Source: Cyanoderma ruficeps
Lineage: Eukaryota > Chordata > Aves > Passeriformes > Timaliidae
Reading direction: 5' to 3'
Assembly: GCA_008694505.1 (NCBI GenBank)
Contig: VZDJ01001050.1
Location: 62,001 to 126,000, forward strand
Length of the DNA: 64,000 nt
The position numbers and the translations under genes were made by a program. Every line of letters begins with the position of its first letter. Positions within the stretch are counted from its first letter, which is position 1. Below, one piece after another: positions 27,701 to 39,700 of this stretch. The notes under the pieces are model-generated. The model was not told the origin of the DNA. It worked only from the letters and a program-made list of their open reading frames with translations, and did not search any database.

Positions 27701-30700
27701 TTTGCAAATAGAGATGGGCTGGTGAGAGATGTGGTGGTTGGAGGCCAGTTGGGCCACAGTGATCATGAAATTACAAAGTTCTCGATATTTGGTGAATTCA
27801 GGATGAACCTCAATAAGGCTTTTACATTGGACTTCCCAAGGGCAGACTTTGGCCTATTTAGGAGACTTATTCACAGAGTTCCTTGGGAAACAGCCCTTAA
27901 AAACAAAGGAGTTCAGGAAAAGTGGACATGCTTCAAAACAGGGATCTTGAGGGCACAGGAACAGACTATCTGAACTGTGTGCCGAAAGATGAGTCTATGA
28001 GGCAAACGTCCAGCCTGGATGGGCAATGAGGTTTTGGAGAAACTTAGGACTACAAAGAGGATGTATCATCTTTGGAAGGAGGGTCAGGTCCCTCAGGAAG
28101 TATTTAAGGGGGCTACTAGCACATGTAGGAATAAAATTAGGGAGGCCAAAGTTCAGCTTGAACTTAAAATGGTGATGTCTGTAAAGAATAATAAAAAATG
28201 TTTTTACAAATATATCAAGGGTAAAAGAAAGGGTAAGACCAACCTTTGTTCTTAGCTAACAGTCTTGGCTCACTGGTGAGGTTCCAGATGACTGGAATCT
28301 GGCCCATTCATAAAAAGAGTGGGAAGGAGGATCCTGGTAACAATAAGCCAGTCAGCCTGACCTCAGTACCTGGTAAGGTATTGGAGCAGTTTATACTGGG
28401 TGTCATCACACAGCACTGACAGGATGGCCAGGGTATCAGACCCAGCCAGCACGGGTTTAGGAGGGGTAGGTCATGTTTGACCAACCTGATTTCCTTTTAT
28501 GACAAAGTGACCCACCTGGTGGATGTAGGAAAGGCTGTGGATATTGTATACCTGGACTTCAGCAAGGCCTTCGACACTGTCTCCCACAGCATACTCCTGG
28601 ATAAGCTGGCAGCCTGGGGCTTGGACAGGAGCACTTTTTACTGGTTTAAGAAAGGGCTGGATGGCCGGGCCCAGAGAGTGGTGGTGAAGGGTGCTGTATC
28701 CAGCTGGCAGCCAGTCACCAGTGGTGCCCCTCAGGGGTCTGTGCTGGGGCCTGTTCTGTTCAGTATCTTTATTGATTGAGGATGGATGAGGGTATTAAGT
28801 CTTTCATTAGTAAATTTGCAGATGACACTAAGCTGGGAGCATGTGTTGATGTATTGGAAGGTAGGAGGGCTCTGCAGAGAGACCTGGATCGATGGGCAGA
28901 GTCCAGTAAGATGTTGTTTAATAAGTCCAAGTGCCGAGTCCTGCATTTTGGCCACAATAACCCCCTGCAGTGCTATAAGCTGGGGATGGTGTGGCTGGAC
29001 AGTGCCCAGACAGAAAGCGACCTGGGGGTACTGGTGAAAGCAGCTGAACAGGAGCCAACAGTGTGGCCTGGTGGCCAAGAGGGCCAATGGCATCCTGGCC
29101 TGGATCAGGAATGATGTGGCCAGCAGGAGCAGGGAGGTCATTCTCCTGTCCTGGGCACTGGTGAGGCCACACCTTGAGTGCTGTGTCCAGTTCTGGGCCC
29201 TCAGTTCAGGAAGGACGTTGAGACGCTTGAGCGCATCCAGAGGAGGCACCAAGGCTGGTGAGGGGCTTGGAACACAAGCCATATGAGGAACGACTGAGGG
29301 GGCTGGGTTTGTTTAGCCTGGAGAAAAGGAGACTCGGAGGTGACCATATCACTCTCTACAACCTCCTGAAAGGTGGCTGCAGTCAGGTGGGGGTTGGTCT
29401 CTTTCTCCAGGTGGCGATTGACAGAATGAGAAGACATAGTCTTAAGCTGTGCCAAGGGAAATATAGGCTGGATATTAGGCAAAAAGTTTTTTCACAGAAA
29501 GAGTGATAAAGTACTGGAATGCCCTGCCTGGGGAGGTGGTGGAGTCACCATTCTTGGATGTTTTTAAAAAAAGATTGGATGTGCCACTTGGTGCCATGCT
29601 TTAGTTGAAGTTAGGATTGGGTTGGACTTGACGATCTTGAAGGTCTCTTCCAACCTAGTCATTCTGTGAATTCTGTGAGAAAGGAGCTGAACAGTAGTAA
29701 TAATTTCCTATTTCTCAAAGTGGGAAAACCAGAAGGAATCAGTGAAAATATTGCACCAAGGTTTGAACAATGAGATGTATTCCTTATTTTACACAGTGTA
29801 TCATTCATTATGGAAATCATTGCATGGCCTAAAGATCAAATACATTGATTAGGAGAATGATCATGTTCTACATACTATTAATTGAAATAAGTTATATTGA
29901 ACAGAAAAAAAAGGTTGATATGAAATAAAAACTATAGATTGTTTAGAAAAGGTCTAGTTCATAGTTTTCCATACATTTCACCTCATTTGCCAAAATAGGA
30001 GAAAAAAATTTTCTTGAACTTGTCACAAGATCTAGTTAAGATAATGATTGCCTCTCTTTTCTGGCTGGTCATTACTTGTGACTTTGACCTAGAAATTATT
30101 ACAAAAATTGTATATTTTTTGGATATCAGTAAATCAGATTGGGTGATTTTTATGACTATTACTAGGAAAAGAAGTATTGAATGCAAACATAGGTTGATAA
30201 AAGCCATTGATATGGACATACTTTCAGCTAAATCCAATCTGCAGTGTGCCAAAATGACCTCAGGAAGACACGTGCCTCAAGAGGTACTTTTGCTTTACAA
30301 CAAATTGACAATATTCAGTTGATCTCTTCTAGATGCAGCAAGCTCTTTCAGTGAGGTGACCTTGCTTGCACAAAAGCTGAATCAGTCACACTAAACTTTA
30401 ACTATTACTATTTCTGTGCATTCAGCCTTCATTCTATCTCATCTACTTCCAAGAGCACCATCTTAACCCCAAGCTGTGAGTACTTCCAAGATTCTGCACC
30501 ATTTCCCACCTGACGGGAAGTCTTCTCCCAAATATGAGGCATAATCTCTTCTGGTAACCTCTGCCAGCATCAGAATTAAATTGCACAGAAGACCCTTACT
30601 GTCTACACTCCCAATCCTAATATGATAATACCCCAAACATCCAACAATATGTGAACCATAAACAGTAGCTCTTTCCTGCTAGAGAAAATTTGCATCATTT

Positions 30701-33700
30701 AGCCTCTGCCTTAAAGCAAATGCTGAAATAACTTATTTCATGCCACAGAGTAAATCACTGTGTGCTCCTTGTTCAAAGTAACTAATCCAGCCCTGGCCTA
30801 CAGTGACAAGGCCCATCAGCCTCTCTGCCAGCTGGCTGCCTGTCCATGCATTATCTCCTGCACACCCTTGCAAGTCCCAGGAAGTCTAGACTAAGTCCCA
30901 ACCTTATTTTCTTTTGCTAACGTGGACTGTTATCAAATGCATTACTCTCCCCAGCATTTTCTGCCAGTGCTAGATTGCAGCTGATCCAACAGTTGTCTGG
31001 CTAGCTCTAGAGTTCTGTATAATTCAGCATTCACTTTTGAGATGTATTTTATGACTTTTAGGACAATTGGTGGCCAAAATCCTAATTTCAGCAGTAACTC
31101 TGTCCAAGATAACCCAGTCCACACCATTTCTAAATCGGCCAGCAGCACACCCCAGCCACCAGCACAAAAAAAACCAGACAGTCTCTCCTGGCAGCAGTCC
31201 TTTGCCAAGGCTTGTCAGCCCTAGCACTACAAAAAGACAACATCAATACAATGTAATCCTAATCCAAATACCTCTAAAAGTCTCCAGACAAACATTTGTG
31301 CAATCCAACTTTATGCATCCCTCATGCAAAGGACTTGGTCTGGACAGGCACTATGAATGAACCCTCATTGATACCAGGGATTTAAAACCAACATAAATAT
31401 AGCCTAGCCTAGATTTAGGCTTACAGTTATTTCTCCTCCAGACCAAACCCAAGCCTAGATAATACCCTGCACTAGACTGTTTTAAACTCACTGGTCTTTG
31501 TTGGCTCACACCTCAGCCACAGGTTAGTGCCCTAGCTGTGCGACAATCAGCCTGTGCAGCAGATCCCAACAGACTGTCCTTTGCCAGCCTCACTCTTCAC
31601 TGGCAGTCCCTACTGGTGGTTCCCGTCCATAAGCCTGCCACCAATGTATTTCATATTTGCAGTCATCTGGTGATGACTGCTCTCATTATCATCTGTAAAC
31701 CCCATCTGATAGTACTGCTGCATCCTGCTCAGATGAGAGCAGATGTGGAACATGAAGTGACTACCCCAAGATTCTCTGTTTAAGGTGTGAATGTACGCTA
31801 TCAACAGAGAGGTTTTAGCACAGACAAGTGAACAAATATGACACCGGCAACAGAGCAGATCAGGGGCAGCTCTTCTGTAAGGGGTGTGTCCCTGTCCTAG
31901 GGTGACTATGATGCTTGTATCCCCAGTTGTCTGTTCTGTGTGTGCTGTGTGTTCTGTAGCTTTAAGACTGGTTCTGAGAGTGAAGCAGGGAAAGAAGAGT
32001 GCACAGTTTGTTTTGAAAAACAGTGTTCACTCCTCTGCATCTTCTCTTCTTCCTTAGGACTGTGTGTGTTCATCGGACTCACGGACAGTGGCCAGTGAGA
32101 CATTTTTTTTCCTCTTAGTTAGTCTAGCTAGCTGAGGCAAAGAAGCTTCCTGGACTGTTGTTTTTCCATTTTCTTGGCTCTGTTTAAATCTGCTCTGGAC
32201 TGAAAAAAAAACCCAGAGGAGCACTGGGATCTTGCGCCCGTGGCCCACCAGGCCTGGACCTCACCTCGGCATTTTCCACCACCAAAGGGACTGGGACTGA
32301 TAAGAGACTGAGAGAGCTGAGCTAACTCCTGGCACGGACTCTCAGTTTTGCCATCTCTCTCTTCGGAGTGGTGAGAGGTTTTATTCTTTCATAGTATTCA
32401 TTCCTTATGCTTGTGGGCAGTTTGTTTGTTAAATAAATAGTTTTTTCCACTTTTCTCTGAGGAAGTTCTTTTCCCGGACTGACTGGGGGGAGGGGCTGTT
32501 TGGGTTTGCTCTCCAGAGGAACCCCATTTGGAGGCTTCCTCCCAAATTTGCCCTAAACCAGGACAGTCCCCCTGTGAGATATTACTACTTTTATCCCTAG
32601 ACCACAGAAACAGATTTCCCAATGAAAATGGACCTCAATTTCTTTAGGATTATATCAAACAAGACGTGTTTTTCTTACAGGAAGGAGGCATTTCTATTCA
32701 CGTGAACCAGAACTTTGTACTGAAAATATCAAAACAGAGAAATCATGAGAATTTTGGAAAAGACGTTCTAGTGGGATTTAAGTTTACTGGCATGTTTCCC
32801 AGGTATTTTGTTTTTCAAAAATTAAAATTTACAGGAGAGACTTATAAATCTCAAAAGATTGATACAAAAAAAAAGAATATGAAGAACTTTGCTCCTTCTT
32901 CATTTTTGTGATAACACCTTTTTAAATACAGCTGTTTTACTGAATTATTTTACTATTTACACATCTTGTGAAAAGATTGCCAAGAGTTTTGCACATGAGG
33001 AATGTACCGTTGACTATTATACATGTCTTGGGCTATAGAGCCTAAATTATATATTCCATTTTCATCTGCTGAAAACAGTTGGGGGGGTTGTTCCTCTTTA
33101 TCTCTTGTTTACTCTGGAGGGAGGGGGCGGGTGCCTTTTGATAATGGCCCAACGGTTAATACCAGGTAGGGCATTGTTCTTATCATTCTTCACAATGGGC
33201 CATTACGACTCCCCAGGCTTCTTATCTTTCTCCACGATGGGCCATTACGACTCCCCAGGCTGTTTTCTTCCCCAAGCTGTTCCCCTTCCCAAAATATACC
33301 CATATTCCATCATCCTATTGGGAGATGCTCCACCCAGTGGGGGGAGCCAATCGTTCCTACCTGGATAAAAGTGGGACTCTGGACCAGGATGCCCTTCTTG
33401 CTTCACCCAATTACCAGAGGAAGACTAGACCCTTCTCACCATCACTGGACCCTTCTCACCACCTCTGGACCCTTTTGGCTACAGGATCATCTCTACCTCA
33501 ACAGAATCACATCTGCCACTCCAGGAGGACTTACTTTTGGACTGCTTCCAACACCCTGACCAACAGAGCATCAGGTTGTAGCTCTGACTTTGTCAGGGCT
33601 TTCCAAAATTGTTGTTTGTTTGTTTTCTGGTTTGGTGGGGTGGTTTTGTCTTTCTACCACATTTGTATTATTGATATTCCTAGTAAAGAACTGTTATTCC

Positions 33701-36700
33701 TATCCCCAAACCTTTGCCTGAGAGCCCTTAATTGCAAAATTATAATTTGGCGGGGAGTGAGGGGTTTACATTCTCAATTCTAAGGGGAACCCCAGTTTCC
33801 CTGGCAGATACCTGTCTTTCTAAGCCTAGACAATACAGTAAAGAAATCCAGTAATTATACAACTCAGCTCCTCCAGGAACAGCATGAGGTTTCTTCTCGC
33901 AATTTTAAAGCACTCTGTGTTACCAATAAAGAAAGTTAAGCGTCAACTCTCACACTGAGTTTCTACTTCTGAATTATATCCAGGTGTCTAACTTGACCTG
34001 TCTGAATAAGAGCATTCAGGGTCAAGTGAAAAGGATTACAAAAATGATTACAAGAATAATTTTGGAAACAATGATTCTAAAACTAGAGTTCTGCTACATC
34101 TACAAATTCATTTAGATCTGTTTCCATAAAAATCTGCCTTGGCCCAGGAAAGTAAATCTTGACACCCAAAGTGATCCCACTTTGTAAGGACAGCTTACTA
34201 ATACTACAGAGAAATGTTTCATCTGAATTTTTAAAGGGAGTACTTCAACTTCAAAACCTGAAGGCAAAATCATAATGGATAAAGCAAGTATGAAAATCAC
34301 TTTCCAAGTCTGATAAAACTGAGAGGTAGCATTCTGGATTGCACACATCTGTACATGCATCTGCGCATGCTTAGATCTGGTAAAATCTAACAAAATAAAT
34401 ATCCAGAAGAAAAAAAACTGGTTAGAAAAAAGTGCAGAATGATACCTCTGTTGCATTAAGTAATAGCTGAAGTATCTTCTATAGCTGTTGATTAAAAACT
34501 AACTGTAATTCAGGAGAAGAGAATTTTTTAGTGCCTAGTCCAATGCAAAATTTAATTCTAACCTTAGAAAAGATCCTACAACCATGAACAGTTCATTGGG
34601 AGTTTTTCGTGTATTTTCTATATCCAAAAAGGACAACAGATTTAACACCGAATGAGTCACATTACTTTGACTGTCAAAGGTGCAAATAGATAACAGAACT
34701 CAAAATACTTTCATCTCAGTTCAGCAGTGTCTGTTCTACCCATGCCTAGCAAACTTGTAAATTCATATTGGTTGGACTGTCATCATTTAAACAAGGTACT
34801 CCTTTTATTTAACCAGTACTTCTTACCTTGCTTTGATAGAGAAGGAAATGCAAGCACTAAGGGATAAAGGTATTTTCCCTGTCAGAAAAGACAACAGAAA
34901 AGACAACAGTGGAAATATAAGGAAAAGAGTACAACCCTCCCGTTGCCATTTCAGGGCAATTGGTCTACATGATTAGCTGTTTCCCACAAATACACTATAA
35001 CTAGGCTACCAGAAATTCATAGACAGTAGAAATAAAACAAAGTGAGAACTACTGTGTACATTGCACTGTGTACAATGCAGATGTTTGCCATCTCTGTATC
35101 ATCTGTAAAAATGTAAATGAGTTTCAGATATTTTGAATTGAATAGTAGCTGTTTTCGTAAGGCATTTTTGTTTTGCCATTCAAAGAGGAAAGAACATATT
35201 TCTTAGTTCAGGCTTCTCCTTGTGAATGAGTTCTGAAAATTTCAATTTTCTTTTTCAGCTGCTAACATACCATGATGAACAGGTCTACAGGCCTGTGCTA
35301 CTTCCCAAGCTAATCCATTCCAGCCCAACTCAGCTTAACCCAGGACAATCATTTAAGACATTTTCCAGTTCACTGTTCAAACCTCTAGCTGCCATTAGCT
35401 CAAGGTTAAAGCAAATGTCATCTACCTCTGGGTCTCATAGTGAAAAATTGACATAGTCCTGGACATGATACAGGTTTTGCAGTTTTACAGCTGAAATCCT
35501 TCAGGTTCCTTGGACGCACAGGAAAAGGATTTATTTTATTGCAACTCCCAAATGTTCATTTTTGTATGTTTGTTTTCCCACAGAATGTGTGCATTGCTTC
35601 CAGCAATGTGTTTTTTATTATCTGGAAGAATAGAAAGACTCTAATGGGATGAAAAAAAATTTCATCTTACTGCCAGTGCAACAAGATGATGCTATGACTT
35701 CTCAAGCAAAGTTACTGCATTTATTTTAGAGCTTGGGGACTGGACTCTTCACTCTCTTAGAGTCTTCTGTGCAACTACACTAGTACACACCCAACAAACT
35801 ACAGGCCAAAGAGATATCTTTTTACTAATCACAGATAAAGAAAACTGCATGTATTGATTTCTAAATACCTCAGTAGTGCATGTAAAAAAGTAATCTGTCT
35901 TTTCTTGAAATGAGTTCATCTTTTCTTTTTAGGACACATATTGGGTATGCCTTTCTTGACATAAATGCAGTCTCTCTCTCTCAAAGAGTTTCCCGTGAGG
36001 CTTTCATCAAATATACAAACATGTAGAGTTCAAGGGGCAGCCTGGATTAGATTGTGTGATAAACACCTACTAGAAAATTAAGATCTAGAAAAATCCCCTT
36101 CATCTTCCTAGTACATCTTGTCTTACTTTATGTTGTTCTAAGACATCAATGACCAATACCCTCACCTTGATAATAAAGTCTGCAGTGAGAGGTCCAGATA
36201 TTCTTAAGATCTCCTTGTCAGGAAACTTCTGGAAGTCAATGCTAGAATTTTCTACAAGGAAGGAGCCAGTGGTGCTGAGGCTGTTTTCACTCTTCACACC
36301 TTGGAGAGTCTTAGTTTCCAAATCTGACAAATAGAAAAAAATTGTCAGGAAACCAGAGCATTGCAATTTGAAGTGAGAGAAGAAACAAACCCCAGCGCAA
36401 ATTAGTAATATTGCAATTCTTTTCCCATAGTTATTTACATTTGCGCACTTTCCTTTTCTTTTTTCTCTTCCATCTGCTTATCATCTTTGTTCAACCCTTC
36501 GATTTTTAGCTTACATTCCCCTCCTCACCCATAGGTCATGTTTTTACTCTCTTCAAGACATACTAATCCATTCCTTGTTAGGCATATTTGTTGTTGTTTA
36601 ACTCACTCTCAGTAAGTCACGCTCCTATGTGGAGCGTGACTCAGACCTTGGCCCATGAGCACTGCTAAGTTGCTGTACCCTCCTTCAGTTCAAAGGCGGG

Positions 36701-39700
36701 TCACTAACCACATGTTGTTGTAGTAGACAGTTAACTGAAAGCAGGATATCCAGGAAAGAAAGATCAGTATGACAGCAATCCCATTTCCTCTCCAGAAGCA
36801 GTATGACCTATCCCGGTGGAGTAGAAGAGGAAGGTGGGTGCTGAACCCTGCTGAGTTCTCCATGTGGCTCTCTCTGTATTCACAGTTCCCCAAAAGTGGA
36901 CATTAATTCAGATACTGTTTTGTAGTAGCTACTTCTGATTGTCATATTAAAAATAATGATAATTTCTTAAGTAGAAACCAACAGTCAGAAAGTAGGTCTG
37001 TTTCATCATTCAGCTAGCCTCCCTACCAACTCCAGATTATGCTTTACAGAACTTTCACCAGTAAACTGTTTCTGGTAGTTATTTAAAAATGACAGGGCAT
37101 TTTATCATGAAGGATTTCAAAGCTGCAAACTTTTTACATATGTTTATGAATATAGGCACAAAACCTCCAACACAGCAATGCAACTAAGGCATGCTATTTA
37201 TCTATGATAGTGATATATTTTCAAAGACAGAAAAATGAAAATAAGTTGCTAATTAGAGAACAAAAAATGTAATTTCAGTAATTAGGCTGCTTTTCATGAT
37301 AGATTAAGTGAATTAATTAATGAAGGAAGTTGCTGAGGCAGTACACTAAGAATTTACGCTGTAATGCTTAATTCCTTGGTTTTCAGTGAGACCAGTCTCT
37401 CTCTTTGTGCTGCACTTGGCTATCTATTTGTTTTTGGACAAGGCTGCATGTATCAGGAATAAAGATGGTTTTAAGACTTGTGTATATATAATCAGCCTCC
37501 TGTTGACTTCTCCCACAACCAAAGTTCACAGGGCAAAATACTCCCTCCCCCTGCAACCGACTGTAGCTCATACATATATAAAATCCTTTGATGGGTGAAC
37601 AGAAAGATTCATGGAGACCTCTGAAACAAGAAAGAGATATATTTGGACTTATTCATGTTTACACAGTGCAGTTAATTTAAATCTCAACCAGTGTCTGAGG
37701 CAGACCTTGCTGATTCAAGTCTTTTTATCATGAAATATGATATGGCCTGAGTAAAACTTTAGATCCATCTCTCCAGCTAAAATCTCATTTCTCTCGGAGC
37801 TGTCTTAAAGCTCAATTTCACTGAAACAATGACAAAAGTACAACATTTTCTACCTTGGAAGAGAATATCTATATTGGAAAAGAAGACAGGAAGGAAGGAG
37901 TGGATATCATGTACTGAGAAAGTAACATCAGCCATACTGAAGCAGCTCAGGAATACCCAAAAAGCCACTTAAAACTGAGGTGCAGGCAGCAATTGAACTT
38001 TTAACAAAAGCATAATATATCTTTTCTTGGTTTATAACCTATAATTTGCTGGTCTCTAGCCACAGTTTTAAATCTGAAGAACCCACTGCTTTCTCAACAC
38101 AAGTAGGGAGCTGACTAGTAAGCCATCCCTTATTTTGATACCCTGTATAAAATTTTTGGGTACAAGAAAATATCAAGACAGTGAAATAATTTGTTGTTTC
38201 ACATCTTTGCTGACATTCATGTTTGTACTACACCGAAGACATAAATGGTCTGGGCTACAGAAAATTTCTGAAGACTTTTAGAAAAGAAGAAGGGTAGGCC
38301 AACTTATCTTATAATAATATGTCCTACTGAGAGGCCAAGCAGTACCATTTGAGATTTTATTCTGACAGTAAATCGTATTTACCAATACTTTAATATTCAT
38401 TTGCTACTGATGAGAAAGGAAGCAGCTTGTAAGCAGCTACTGCACTGGAAGATGTGAGAGAGGGGTGCCAGGAGCTTCTATGCATGAAATAAATGTATTT
38501 GCCTTCAGCTCTAGCAGGGTATTCTTAAATCCTCAGATTCCTCCCATAAAAGAGGGATATACAGCTGCTGGGATACACAGATGAAGCAGGAAAGTGTTAT
38601 AGCCACCAAGTGATGGGCTAGCAGAACTCAGGGGTCTTAACTCCTTGCAGCAATATCACTGCTAAAGAACAAGGTTTCATTTTTGTATGCAGTTTCAGAT
38701 CTTTAGAGTGTGATTTTGTGTATGTGTGCATGCACACATGCATGGTGTGAGTGCCTGTGTGTATCTAGGGAGATAGAGAGAGAAGGATCAAAACAGGAAT
38801 GTGTTAAAGTCATGAGCAGCTTGATGGCTGAGCTGAGCTGCAGGGAAGCTTATACTTTACTTTTCTCAATATTTCTCTCAGTGGTATGCATTTTATTAAT
38901 TTCAAACAAAAGCATTTGACACCAAGTGAACCAGCCAAAGGATAAGCAAACAGAAATGACTCAAAAATTATGGAGGGGCAAAGAACTCTGCACTGCTGGC
39001 TAAGGTCTGGCTTGAAAAGAGTGTACCACTGAGGTAACTGGATCTGAGGAAAACTGAGAGCAGGACTCATCTGTGTGTTGAGGTCAGTGATCTGAGAGAG
39101 GGAAACCAGACACCACTGTGTAAACAGAGCACGGCAGGTTACCAAGCCTCTCTTAAACAAGTGTACACCAACTTCTTCTACTTACATAAATGATCGGGTC
39201 CTTTCAGCACGAGTCGAACTTGCCTGCTTCCATAGGGAATAGCAACCACTGTATCATCCACTGTGGGAAGGCAAAAATGCATGGAGTAAATAAGAAAAAA
39301 AATTCCCATCTGTTTTCAAATAAGCATTGAAAGAGGTGTTTACAAGGCAGTCAAAATAAAAACCTTAGGACCAATTAAAAATGCCAAGAATTATTATTAA
39401 AAATCTGAAAAAATAACTTGTTAAATGTAGTAAGAATCTTCTGTTTTGAAGAATCCAAAACTGTTGATTTTATTTATCCCAAAGTCCTTCACAACTACTT
39501 ATGGTTTTCATGAGTAACTAATAAGTTTTTATTTCATCACAACTCCACTTAAAACTCTCAAGTATTTTGAATTGATGTTTGTGGCAAAGCAGAGGAGCAT
39601 AAGCTTATTCTGATGTTTAACCAGAGTAGCTTTCCCATTTTTCACTTGACTTTTTCCCACTTAAACCCCACAGCTTCTCCATGATCCTGTCCATGCTATG

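Larger units (their letters stand above)
26050..29678 (+). mobile_element. Long, decayed CR1 LINE
   Basis: A near full-length CR1-type non-LTR retrotransposon, antisense to ADAMTSL3. In order: ORF1 remnant (from about 26164) with a GDSL-type esterase region (26560-27060), ORF2 endonuclease remnant (27120-27790), reverse transcriptase palm remnant (28477-29050), the RT C-terminal part (29060-29570), and a 3' end with two ATTCTGTGA repeats (29661-29669 and 29670-29678). Several stops and frameshifts interrupt both frames, so it cannot be autonomous. The 5' boundary is uncertain and could reach back to about 25620 if the promoter-like stretch and 19-bp array belong to it. Confidence 0.9.
21482..36165 (-). 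other. Repeat-rich intron (14.7 kb)
   Basis: This intron carries the densest cluster of mobile DNA in the window: a CR1 fragment (24207-24835), two direct copies of an unidentified ~230-bp sequence (25321 and 31653), a 19-bp tandem array (25783-25896), a long decayed CR1 (about 26050-29678), and two solo LTRs (31893-32565 and about 33078-33805). The stretches 21482-24206, 29680-31650 and 33810-36165 hold no recognised feature. Confidence 0.7.

Noticed and set aside
28731..29282. A 183-codon minus-strand frame
   Set aside because: It is the antisense of the CR1 reverse transcriptase region and shows no family of its own.
25321..31880. Interpretation of the two direct repeats as LTRs of one provirus
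   Set aside because: Neither copy has clear TG...CA ends, primer-binding site or target duplication, and the sequence between them is a CR1 plus unidentified DNA. I keep the repeat pair as a finding but not this reading.
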